This document shows positions 37,377 to 48,377 of a stretch of DNA of 64,000 nt, piece by piece. A program made the position numbers and the translations under genes. The DNA lies in contig JAILWY010000019.1 in the NCBI GenBank assembly GCA_022113835.1, positions 4,240,001 to 4,304,000 of the forward strand, in the 5' to 3' direction. The stretch is from Atopsyche davidsoni. Taxonomy: Eukaryota; Arthropoda; Insecta; Trichoptera; Hydrobiosidae. The notes beneath the pieces were generated by a model. The model worked only from the letters and a program-made list of their open reading frames with translations. It ran no database searches and was not told the origin of the DNA. Positions within the stretch are counted from its first letter, which is position 1. Each line of letters begins with the position of its first letter.

Positions 37377-40300
37377 AAACAATTAAGTTTTACTCCACTA
37401 TTAATAAGAGCCAACAACAGATAAAACATTGTAAACTTAAACAATATACTTACATTTCTGAAAAAGCAAGCTGAGATCTACCATGAATGTGCGAACTTTC
37501 GACTTACCTGTAAATAAACAAATAAATATTGTTTTTAAAAATTTATGGAAATATTAAAAAAAAATATATATATAAGTAATTTTGATAATTAAACGTAACT
37601 AACATTTATGCAAAAATAGGTTTGATGGCCAAGTTGCAAGAGAGAGCGTTACAAGATACGTTGATTAATAGTACAGTGCCGCTATACTTTACTTGAATTT
37701 AAGATAAAGCTATGTTGGTGTATATATAATTTTAACTCAGATACAACCTGCTATATTATGAAAGACGAATAAATAGAAGGGATTCCGGAACACTTTCTGT
37801 ATATATTTTTTTTAGACTTCACAAAATAAACTAGTTATAATTAATCTATATTTTAAGAGTTAAAGAAAATGGTTTCCCAATAGAGTGCTTAATCAAAACA
37901 CAGTGACAATTTACAAGCAGCTGGCTAAAAAATGGGCTTTTTGGCAAATGCTATAATTAAAGAATTATGGTAAAAGGATTATTTGACAGGTTTCAATAGC
38001 ATAATAAATATTGATTACAGAATTAAAACACAATCGAACAACAAAACAATGGCGTAGTTCGTATAACACAATGAACAGCGGCCAATTCATCAGAGTGGAG
38101 CGATTTGGATACAACGGACAAAACAAACCTAGACACACCAGCGTTGAGAATGGAATATATCAAAACCAAGGGGCACAGAGGTGGCCCCGACACGTGTCAA
38201 ATCATCGCTGTTTCATCACGCAGCCTACAAATCGGCAGTGTGTGCAAATTTAAAGATCGTTTATTGATTGAAAGATTAAACGCCACCGATGCACGACATA
38301 CCAAATAAATCACAGTCAAAATTTAATCAATGGAAAAGTTTTAGACTGGTGTGCAGGATGTATACGTTACTGATGACAAAATGAACTATAAAGTTGGAAG
38401 TCACCAGCCACAGATTAATATACCACACTAACGTAGATATTTTTTGATAAAATCATCAACGTCCATAACTAAGTCCTCATTTTTTTAATGACTACTAAGT
38501 AGAGAAAATCTATTGACAATACGCCCTACCCTTTAATAATTACAAAACTATTTGGTCAAAAAATTGTACTTTATCCGAAAGCACATAGTACAAAGACTGC
38601 CGATCTACCCCGGCCGTAAGATGTGTACATTACTGACCCGTACGACGCCGCACAGAAGCGTACCGATGACAAAGGAGCTAAGCTGCCCCGCGATACAGTA
38701 CCAGCTTTGTCCCGATCGGGAAACAACCGGCCGGGACGAGACTCGGCTCATGATAACCTGCCTATTGTCTCGTGTTCGATCCCCTGTTTATGCGATGTTG
38801 TAAAACTCCAAAGCTTTCTTCTTGGGAATTAACAAATTTAAAAATCAATCGCTGTTTGATGTTCGAAATCTATACAAAATAAACATTATACACAAATTAT
38901 CTTTTTTTTATTTTTAAATTAAAGCAAATAAAATAAAGTTAACTATAGTAACAAGAAACGAAATAACGTCAATATGCAACATGAAAGGAAAAACCACTGA
39001 AAGGTAATTTCATTTCAGAGAAATGCACGTTGAGAAAACGAGAGAGAAGATCGGTAACAGCCCAGAGCACGCTCGAGAAGACGTGAGGAGTGACTATAAG
39101 TCCAACTAAAGTTCAGGCAAATCAATAAATAAAAAAAATGGTAACTTATGTATTATAATTGAAATATGAATTATATCATTTCAGAGCCAAATAGCATAAG
39201 TAAATAGTAATTTGTTGGATGTTATGTAAAAAATAATAATTTGTAACTTAGATACTATATTTCAACGTTAATGCTTATGAATCTAGACTCAAAACTTCGG
39301 GCAGACCTGAGGGCCGGGCTGCACGCTTGACCGAAGCGGGGTGATAGCTTAATGTTCTGGAAAGGCTGATAAAAATTAGCGACAACTCCTGGCGGACTCG
39401 TTTCGTCCTCGTCCCTTTGAAATATAATATTTGTTACGCACTACAATTACGAGTTTTCTCCTTAGATACAGAGAGAGAAATAATATGTGTAGTAGAATTG
39501 AATATGTAAATTGCTTTCAGTGTATACAAGGCGTGAAATCTTACTTATGAATGAACATCATTAACGCATTCGGCTTCGTTAGTAGTCTTCAAGTACGCAA
39601 ACAAACTATTAAAAATATATATACTACAAGTAGCACGTATTTTATGAAAAATATCAATCTGTTTTTAACCATTTTATGACACTGAGATTTTTTATCTGAG
39701 TATCTCCAAGATTTGATACATATATTTTTTTATAAAATAGTAAAATGTATCTACATACACGAAGACGCGGAAAATTAAAATAATAAATAAATATGTACAG
39801 CCGTTCATTGTCCATATGTTGTCCATATGGATGTGAAAATTTAGCTTCAAATTTCAGTGTAAAAAGTCGTTCGAACTTACACTAGAACGGAAGCATTAAA
39901 AACAACAACTTTAAGATAACACAATCAACGAAATATAATAATGTTCCTGGCTACAGAGTAGCGCTCGCAAACACAAGCAATTAAATTTTACAGAAATTCC
40001 ATTCTTCTCTTGAGAACCGACTGAGTTTTAAGGAATTCTGCTTGCTAAATGTACAAGTCATCGGCTCTTATGTAGAGAAATAACCTTTTTCAAAACATAA
40101 AATATACTATAAAATGTTTTATTTAAATATTAAACAGGGTTTTCAATTATTGAAAAATTTTACTATTACTCATCACGAACATAAATTATAAAATACTACT
40201 ACCTTTTCATATAAATATAATTTAGTAATATTAATGCTAAATATTATATTTAATAATTATTCGAATAATCTAAAATAATGATAAATTCAGGTATAAACAA

Positions 40301-41859
40301 GTAAATCTATTCTCATTTTAAAACATCATTGTCCAATAAATACAGTTTCAGTAAAAGTAGACAAGGAATCCGCTGGATGTAAATTGTTCGGTTGTAATTT
40401 CATTATTTATTTAGACATTTCCAGCGTAGTGAGGGTCAGATAAAAAAAGGGTACAAAATAACGATACCTAATTGGACATATTCGCGTAATAAAATGTTTA
40501 TTGCTCATCGCTCCTGTCTATGTCCGGAAAACCAGAGACACATTGAATCGGCAAACCCAGTGCTAACGAAGGTAGAAGAAAAAATATGACACATGGATAG
40601 ATGGCGCGGGTATTTATAATGATATGAAGAATACCCTTCTAAAGAGTTTAGTCTAACGACCTGAGAATTGTGTCGTTGTTGTGTGGCAAGTTGTTAATTG
40701 GGATTAAGTGAATAAGCTTCAAGTCTGTACAAAGGTGGAATGGTCATATTCTTATGTATAAAATCGCATACTAGTAATAATACTAAAAATTGACGTTTCA
40801 TAAAACTTTATACATTTGATACTGAGAATCGAATGGAGCATGAAATGCATCAGTTTAAATCGAATTGCATTTGATTTAAGCAGATCTACTTAAAAATATT
40901 TTTTTAAAGATGTATCATTCTTCTGTTTAACAGCCGCCGATGGTTGATGTTATGGCAACCTCGCTATTACAGCCCACAGCGGACCGCAAACGACGTGCTA
41001 TTCTTCATATACTCTGCAATTCCTTCACTTGTGAAATACTGGTTACACTTTGACTAAATGGGCGGCCTCTGCTACTAAGCCTGCTTTATTTACAGAAATA
41101 TCCCGATGTAACTCCATATTAACATGTATGAGGTTTGCGAGATTTAAAAATTACGAAAATCAAATATTAGGCGAAAAACAGATTTATTTCATAATTACAT
41201 ATCTGTTATGAAAGTTAAAGTATAGATATAATTAAATGATGTCCTTTTGTATTATTTGCAATAGTGATAAAATTCTGTGCCCAAATAACATTTACATCAT
41301 ATGATATAAAACAAAGGACTGTATTAAATTTAAATATATGTTTACAACCAAATCCGGTGTCATTAGGAAACAGCAACGAAATGTATGATTATGGTACCCG
41401 GTAAGTATAAATTAGGTAATTCCACAACAAGGAATGTCGGGATGGGTGCGGGGTTTCCATTTGTGATAACTTTTGCAACATAGAGAAATGAGTGTGCCTC
41501 TATATTCTTTTCGACCAAAATTTAGAAACATCAATTGTGACTGTACAGAAGTACTTGTGTAAACTAAGGTAATTTCAATCTTGATTTTCGCGAATATAAA
41601 TAGCGATGCACTATTTTTTATACGCAGTACTTGTCACCGTCAAGATTATAAAAAAAAATAATTACAAACGCATACGTTGAAACATTATTAATATTTTCAG
41701 TCAAATAATATATTTTTATAATATATATCGGCATAGCCATATTATTGACAGTATGACAGAGGCTACAGAATGTAACTGGAAAGTCAAATAAACGATAAAA
41801 TGTTAATGTACGGAAAAGTCGAGAGTAATATTCCAGGGCTGCATAAATATAAGGAATAA

Positions 41860-42110
41860 TTAGTTGTGGCGCGAGGGGGGGTTCTCGTTCTCAGTGCGAG
41901 GGCTAGAAGAAGCAGAGTCGTGCATGGATGCGCCGAGTCCCGAGCGAGCGTCTCGGTCGGCTGGCGGCCCAGGCGTGGCCGTCGCTCAGCCCGGCCAGGA
42001 ATAGCCCGCGCGTGCCGGAATGTCCCATCCTCTATTGTCATGCTTGTAAACCGGCGACACGCGGCTCCGGGACGGGCCGAGGCCCCGGCGGCCGTCTCAC
42101 AATATACCGA
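41860..42110. other. CpG-rich block, possible promoter or enhancer
   Basis: About 250 bp of dense CpG and GC content in AT-rich surroundings. Both strands carry frames of about 75-117 codons, all Arg/Ala/Pro-rich. TCTCAGT (41890-41896) resembles an arthropod initiator (TCAGT), without a supporting TATA box that I can place. This is a compositional candidate only. Confidence 0.3.
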
Positions 42111-43711
42111 ACGAAGAAAATCGACCGATATAAACAATTTGCAAGCTATTTGTTACTTTAACTAGTAACAATAGAATTAATATAATGAGCGTCATATCGA
42201 CTATGTTATAATACCATAGCCAATAAGGCAAAAAAATATTTAAAATGTAAGTGAATAATATAAGTATAATTTTACACATACCCCAATAAATATTTATTAT
42301 AAAATAATATTAACATTATCTTGACTTCTATTAAATTTTTGAAATAACTATATATATATTGAATCAAAGGTTAATTTATTCGAGAAAGTTATCCGGAATC
42401 TAATGCAATATCACATTTAATATTAACAAAACAAATACAAGAAACCAACGGCCTTTCGATTTCACGTATATTATATGATATATATCAAATCTCACTTATA
42501 TGTTAGATGTCTTCAAGGCATGAGGCCTCCACCTCATAGAAACCCATTACTTTCAACGGGAAACAATAGATCCCGAATCCTCGCAAGTAGCGTCCCCTAA
42601 TGATCCGCCACGATGATTTATATCCGACCTTCGACAGCACCGCCACCGACAAGGCGGGGGGAATCATGCACTCGCCAGTGTCAATTCTCTGCCAAGCTTT
42701 TTTCGCTTTCGCCTTTAACAATTATGAAATAAACGAAATATCTAACCGTCAAGTAACATGACTAGCTTGAAAAAGACATCGTTTAACAGGAAAACGTTTC
42801 ACATAAATAAGATAATAAAATTCTAAATTATAATACCATTATTAAAACAGAAAATTAAGTTTAGTATCAATACTTTTTTAATACTAATAAGAGTAGTAAT
42901 AAATTTACAAGTTTTAAAAACTAGACAAATATGAGATCAATGAAAATTTTCACTTGACAGATCGTTCACAATAAATATTGAAAAATCAATCATATCAGAG
43001 TTATCTTGATCCACGTGTAATATTTTCATTTCGACCCAGTCAGCACTCGGGGGGGGTTGGGTTTTAGGCGTCTGTAAGAAAGACGAACGTGGAAGCCGCT
43101 CTATCGGTTGTTAGTGTCACTCACTGGACGTCGCCGTGGGAAGGGGGGGGGGACTATATACCCCTTTGTGCACCTCTCCGGAAAGGGGCATTATTGGAAA
43201 TGAGGAAATTATCCAAAAATAAGATAACAGTGTATTTTTATAATATAAATAAATACAATTGAAGATGTGCCAGCTAGAATCAGATTTATTAAATATTTAA
43301 AAAACAATATAAAAAATACAAAGTTTTTGATTTCGGTTTAATTAAATGTTTGAGATGCAGGCTCGAAAGAATCCGTCCAAATCACAGAGGAAAAATAGCC
43401 ATTACCTCATTGCTAAAGCTCATAGAATCGACTGGATAAAAATATTTATTTTTATCATTGCTGTGTTCTGAAAACCATAATGAATACGATATTTATAGAA
43501 TTACACACAATGCAGATATTGCAAATTTTCTGGGTTTACCCGTAATTTCCCCGGTTTACTCGTTGCATTGAAGCCAAGAAAGTATATTGAAAAAATAAAA
43601 ATAATATTATGCTTAATCATTTGTGCAAAATCCTCTTTTCGATAAACCGCAAGAATAATTAATTAAAATGTAAAATATTCCTTGCTAAAAAATAATAGCT
43701 TGTAAACAGGT

Positions 43712-43798
43712 TGACCTTTGAATCGCTTCTCAAAAGCTCTGATTTCACCGTAGACTTATCGATTTCAATTCTTATTCTTAAACTTGGAGTTGACCTTT
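43712..43798 (-). promoter_or_regulatory. Two AAAGGTCA (NBRE-like) motifs
   Basis: TGACCTTT occurs at 43712-43719 and 43791-43798, both preceded by GT, so the minus strand carries two identical AAAGGTCAAC sites in the same orientation 79 bp apart. AAAGGTCA is the monomer site of NR4A receptors (HR38 in insects). Chance occurrence of an 8-mer is not rare; the pairing is the only point in its favour. Confidence 0.25.
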
Positions 43799-44920
43799 AA
43801 AGCCTAAACAAATACTGACTTAAATATGAACTAGAAATCTTGACGTTTACTCTGTGATGCTACTTAAAAACCTATTAAAAATAGTACTAATTAACGAAAG
43901 ACCACATAAATCAAAAGAATTTAAGAAACCCATTATTTTTCATAATATTTAAAAACTATATACAGATCACCCTGAAAAAAAAAAAAAACAAACTCATTGC
44001 AGATAAAATATTTGTTTATTTTCGGGTTTTATGGGGACTGAGGCGTACGGTTAAAGTTTTATACAGAAAAAGTACACGAAATGTGAATAAATAAATATAC
44101 TATACACATTAAATACTCGGAGAAGGCAGAAATATTTTGTATCCCATTGTTTTGAAATTCTTAATACAGATATCCGTCATAAAGAATATAAATGTGTAAT
44201 ACTAAATAAATTATGCGTGTTCATAAAAATAACATCACAGAATAAATTCAATAAAAATGGAGAGATCTGATACATTAACGGCCAATTACACTAAACTATA
44301 CTATAAAAACGATAACAAATATATCAAACCACCAGTATAATTAAAAAGATTTATACAGTATAAAACATGAAGAAATAAAATTTTAATGTTTTTTGAAACA
44401 TCAATAAAGCAAAGAAGAAAATAAATAATAAACAAAACATGAAGCTGTTAGTTAATCGGTCAATTAGTTCAAGATTCCTATACGGGCGCAGTATCGAAGT
44501 GCCGGGCGGGCAGACGGACGGGCAGATATACGATCGAACACTCGCGGGCGTTCCGTTTGGAACTGCTCTCAATCTTCCCGGGCGGAAGTATCACTTGCGC
44601 CTTGAGTCGCAACTCACAGTTTATGACGTCTACTAAAAATATTAACAAATATCAATAAGTAATATAAAATAAACTCGCTTCTAATAAAAATTTACTGCCT
44701 TTTAATTGATTTGAAAATATTTGCCTGGATTTTTTTGTAATAGCTAGCTCAAACAGCTTATTTTGAAAAACAAAAGCTGTAATTCAATTAGCCAAAATTT
44801 TTATAAAAAAATAATTTTATATTTTGAACGAGTAATATTCATATTTTAACAAACAACATTTGTTAGTAGACTTAAAAAAATAAATGAAAATCTAAATAAT
44901 TATTACAAATAAAAATATGT

Positions 44921-44945
44921 ACGAGGGCGGGCCAATAAGTACTTA
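44921..44945 (+). repeat. Mariner left terminal inverted repeat
   Basis: 25 bp starting ACGAGGGCGGGCC, pairing with 46187-46211 with two mismatches. This is the 3' end relative to the transposase gene. Confidence 0.9.
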
Positions 44946-44988
44946 AACGCCTACAAAAGAAAAACAAAAATCTTGGAAAAGTGGCGAT

Positions 44989-45995
44989 TTATTTCTCAAA
45001 ATAGTCTCCTTTTAGCTCGATACACTCGACCCAGCGATGCTCCAACTTCTTTAACCCATCTGAAAAATACGTTTTCTCGAGGTCTGCAACGTAGGCCTCC
45101 GTGGCGGCGATGACCTCCTCATTCGATTTTAATTTCTGCCCGGCGAGTGACTTTTTCATGTTTGGAAACAACAAAAAAAATCGCACGGGGCCAAATCTGA
45201 AGAATACGGTGGATGGGGGAGCAGTTCGTAGTGCAATTCGACCAATTTGGCCGTGGCGACGGCGGAGGTGTGAGCCGGTGCGTTGTCACGGTGGAAAAGC
45301 ACATCTTTCTTCGCCAAATGGGGTCGTTTTTTCTGCAATTCGGCGTCGAATCGGCCCAATACTTCGTATCCTGATTTTAGAGCCCTGCGACCGTTTTGCT
45401 CTTCTCCAGGTAGTCAATGTAGATCACACCTTGTGAATCCCAGAAAACGGTGGCCATCACCTTTCCGGCCGATAGGACAGTCTTCGCCTTCTTCGGAGCA
45501 CGTTCGCCGGGTGAAGTCCACTGTTTCGACTGTTCCTTGGTCTCTGGTGTGTACCAGTGGATCCATGTTACGTCGACGGTCACGAAACGACGCAGAAATT
45601 CCTTCGGATTGCGCTTAAACAGCGTCAAGCACAGCTCCGAAGTGGTCTTACGGTTGCGCTTGTTGTCCGGAGTGAGCAAACGCGGCACACATCGCGCCGA
45701 CAGCTTTCTCATACCCAAAATTTCACGCAGGATATGACCCACGCGGTCTTTTGAGATGCCTACTGTTTCAGCTATTTCGCGCACCTTCAATCGGCGGTCT
45801 GCCAATACGAGATCGTGGATTTTTGTCACGTTATCCTCCGTGGTAGCCATTTTCGGGGCACCTGGGCGTGGCTCATCAAAAACCACCTACCACCACATTG
45901 AAACTCGTTAAACCTATTTTTGACGGTCGCCATCGAAAAAGAGTCACCGTACACAGAACACCGTACGCGATTTCAAGAATCGAAGAATCGATTCA
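44989..45995 (-). pseudogene. Mariner transposase, frameshifted
   Basis: DDE transposase that would cut and paste the element at TA sites. Recognisable parts, N to C: VYGDSFSMATVKNRFNEF (end of the N-terminal helix-turn-helix region, about 45930-45985); FDEPRPGAP linker; a second helix-turn-helix (KVREIAETVGISKDRVGHIL); VDVTWIHWYTPE with the first catalytic Asp; VFWDSQGVIYIDYLEK; HRDNAPAH with the second Asp; YSSDLAPCDFF with the third Asp exactly 34 residues later (D34D); and the C-terminal EAYVADLEKTYFSDGLKKLE. The frame shifts near 45886, a stop and shift follow near 45375, and another shift lies near 45170; a stop also lies upstream of VYGDS. The usual DETW motif is DVTW. The style matches the irritans subfamily (Himar-like). 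Not functional. Confidence 0.95.
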
Positions 45996-46186
45996 AGAAT
46001 CGAATCACCGTCCGATATTGTTCTTTTTATATTTTTCTAAAAGACGCGTACACGTCCGTTTCCACACGCGGTCAAAACAATACTACGAGTCCGATTCGGC
46101 GGAAATTTAGCCAGAAGCAGTCTACGAGAATTTACTACACGGTAGTAAATCTCTCTTACGATACTAGCACCATCGGGCGGTGAGGC

Positions 46187-46211
46187 TAAGTACTTATCGG
46201 ACCGCCCTCGT
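46187..46211 (-). repeat. Mariner right terminal inverted repeat
   Basis: Inverse of the left repeat (reads TAAGTACTTATCGGACCGCC, then CTCGT on the plus strand). It lies upstream of the transposase gene. Confidence 0.9.
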
Positions 46212-47201
46212 CTGTAAAATGAGAAAAAAGTAAAATGATAAAGGAAATAGAACAAACGTAGTTGAGCACTAAAAGCCACCACCTTAGCTCGCTTGAGTAA
46301 CATAAACAAAAACATTGAACAAAAGATTTTCAAAATCCATCAAAATGTTCGGGAATATATTAACATTTATTTAGAGAAATGAAACAGTTGAAGAAACCTG
46401 AAAGTTCTTGTAGAAATGTATTTTTTGTCTTGGAAATATATTAACAATGGAGGCGCTCCATTTCTTATTCAAAATATGATCGATAACGACTACGGCAGCT
46501 TGATTCAACAGCGGGTTGAACGTGAGCGGGCACGTCGCATGCAGACCGCACACCCGTGCATGGCGGTGCACTCCACATCCGGGGCGCCGCGGAAGCGCCG
46601 GCCCCGTCGGCCCGGATCCCCCGATCGATGAGGTGAGCCAGCCCCGCGCTCCCTGCCCGGAACGAGGCTGTGTACCTGTGTACTATACACGTGTGGTATT
46701 CACTTCAGCGAATTGGCCAGGTAAGAGTATCGATTGAAAGCAAATTGGCGTAACTAATTCAATACCAACTATTAAATATTAGTGATTTTGATGAGAAACC
46801 AGCAATGACCAACATGATACCTGTGAATATTTGATATGCACGTGTAATTGTAATGCTTAATAATGAAAATAAAAATGTTATTTGTATTTTAATCATAAAA
46901 ATACTTTAATTCTAAGCAATACATTTAAAAAATGTGTAGTTTTGTGTGAAAAATACAACAATCGTTCAAAAATAATTATGTATATGTAGAGTAACCTCCC
47001 CGCTCTCTCCATAATGTTGATTGTGTATGGCTGCCATTTTGTACCCTGAGCGTGTGTAAAGGTTCGGTAATGGAGTAGTGGACTTGGAATGATTGGAGGG
47101 ATGTGCTCTGGAAGTACCTTGTCGAGTTAGAGGGGCTCCTGCTATTGTTTCTGTAGCCTGGTGCAGAAATAGTATCAAATCTAAATGCCAGAAGTCTGTC
47201 A
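46212..47201. other. Gene-free stretch with a CpG-rich block
   Basis: A CpG-rich block at about 46510-46690 carries frames on both strands, none recognisable. It is bounded by splice-like sites (CAACAG at 46506-46511 and GATGAG/GTGAGC at 46632/46633), which could be chance. Nothing else was identified. Confidence 0.4.
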
Positions 47202-48349
47202 TCTACTATAATAATATCCATTGTGTGTGTGTATGTTTCATTTTTTGGTTCTCTGTAGAATACCTTAAAAGATACAACGCTGATCTTTTGCACGTAAGTT
47301 CAGTAAGTTTTTCCGCAGTTAAGTGCCGTAATTTCAAGCCGATAGGATAATATTTTCATTCATAAACTAATTTAATAAAACTAAAAAATATGCTATAGCG
47401 AGTTACAATTTGTACGAATTATATGATTCTGTTGTTCACCGCGAGAATTTCAAATTTAGAACTTTAAAAAAAAAACAAATTTTGATGCTTCTTAGAAATT
47501 TCCAGTTTGTCAGTTTGACACAAGTACCATCTTTATTTTTTCATCGAATTGCATTAGAAATTATCAATCACATCATTAATAACTCAAAATTCCTCCTAAA
47601 AAAATAACACCGTCTACGCACAGCAAACGTAATTCAAAAAAATTGCACAATTGAACGTGATAAAGACTGCAACAAATAAAGAACAGTGCAGTGAAAGTGA
47701 TGCGTTGTTTGTGACACGAAATGTGACAGAAATGTCAAGCAATGAATTGGAAGGAAAACGTGAGCAGCGTCTTCTTAAAATTCGGGTACGTGCATCGACC
47801 TCAAGACAAAAAGAAACTGATACACAGCGAACGCTGCGTTTGTCTTAAAAGCGAGTGTGTGTATCCACATCGAGACAAACAGAAGAAACAATAAGACAAC
47901 TCACACAGGAGCGTTTGATAGCGCTCGCTATCCCGGAAAAGATTACTGCACACAATTGTGGATAAATGAATGTGACCTGTCAATTCTGCAATGCTTTACA
48001 TTTTCAAGCAGAAAAACCATCAGATGGAAAGTTCAACGATTGCTGTCACAAAGTTAAAGTAAAACTACCAGCAAGGCCTTTTTTCCGGGTTAATTAAAAG
48101 TATATTATGTCAAATCCAGAAAATATTTATAATGGAAATTTCAAAAGAAAAATAAGATCATACAATAACTGTATATCTTTTGCATCAATGGGAGCTAAAT
48201 TAACAGGTCCAGAGGCAGAATCAGGGCCACACTGCTTCAAAGTTCAAGGCCAAATATAAGCAATTCATCTTATTGTCAGCCAAACATATGTTCAAACACT
48301 ATTGCATCGTTCATCGAATACGTCATTCTGTGACTGGCTACATTTCTAG
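47202..48349 (+). mobile_element. Helitron A, non-autonomous, plus strand
   Basis: Begins TCTACTATAATAATATCC with a (TG)n run and ends CTAG (48346-48349). It is flanked by A (47201) and T (48350), the Helitron insertion pattern. The 3' hairpin CGTCA-TTCTG-TGACT lies about a dozen bases before CTAG. The interior (about 47650-48262) is a decayed piece of the Helitron polyprotein gene from the N-terminal side. The Rep catalytic core and the helicase are absent, so the copy joins the 5' part of an autonomous element to its 3' end by a large deletion. It is the near mirror image of Helitron B. The 21503-21662 element is a much shorter member of the family. Confidence 0.85.
47651..48262 (+). pseudogene. 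Helitron polyprotein, N-terminal remnant (copy A)
   Basis: Plus-strand peptides read in order: SSNELEGKREQRLLKIRVR and ETDTQRTLRLS (the charged E-x-x-EQRL-x-x-x-R repeat style found upstream of the Rep domain in animal Helitrons); IPEKITAHNCG; MNVTCQFCNALHFQAEKPSD then GKFNDCCHKVKVKLP (the paired-Cys motif C-x2-C...EKPSDGKF...CC); and IRSYNNCISFASMGAKLTG followed by FKVQGQI (start of the Helitron-like N domain). Stops at the end of TLRLS, before MNVTC and in the ARPFF segment break the frame. The HUH Rep motifs and helicase that should follow are missing. The identification rests on motif order and wording typical of insect Helitron proteins. Confidence 0.8.
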
Positions 48350-48377
48350 TTATTATATAATAACTAGAAATGTAGCC
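48336..48377. repeat. Perfect 42-bp palindrome at the Helitron junction
   Basis: The two Helitron 3' ends (GGCTACATTTCTAG on each side) flank a 14-bp spacer TTATTATATAATAA (48350-48363) that is itself a perfect palindrome. The whole 42 bp is therefore self-complementary, centred between 48356 and 48357. Confidence 0.95.

Larger units (their letters stand above)
37377..44920. other. Gene-free stretch with CpG-rich blocks
   Basis: No domain-bearing frame. CpG-rich or GC-rich blocks lie at about 38590-38780, 39300-39410, 41860-42110 and 44495-44600. Two AAAGGTCA motifs lie 79 bp apart at 43712 and 43791 (separate entry). G runs occur near 43050 and 43144. The remainder is AT-rich with many short A runs. 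Confidence 0.5.
44921..46211 (-). mobile_element. Mariner transposon, irritans type, inactivated
   Basis: The ends are inverted repeats: ACGAGGGCGGGCCAATAAGT and ACTTA at the left, and the inverse of ACGAGGGCGGTCCGATAAGT and ACTTA at the right (two mismatches in 25 bp). Total length is 1291 bp, the usual mariner size. A transposase gene reads on the minus strand from the right end towards the left end. The left end carries TA at 44920-44921, as expected of the TA target. The matching position at the right is TC (46211-46212), so one copy of the duplication is mutated or the boundary is off by one base. The transposase is broken by frameshifts and stops, so the element cannot move by itself. 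Confidence 0.95.

Noticed and set aside
38765..38790. GTTCGATCCCC resembling a tRNA T-arm
   Set aside because: No matching D-arm, anticodon stem or acceptor stem could be placed around it.
45101..45754. Plus-strand frames of 65-111 codons inside the mariner
   Set aside because: They are antisense shadows of the transposase gene, which is clearly on the minus strand.
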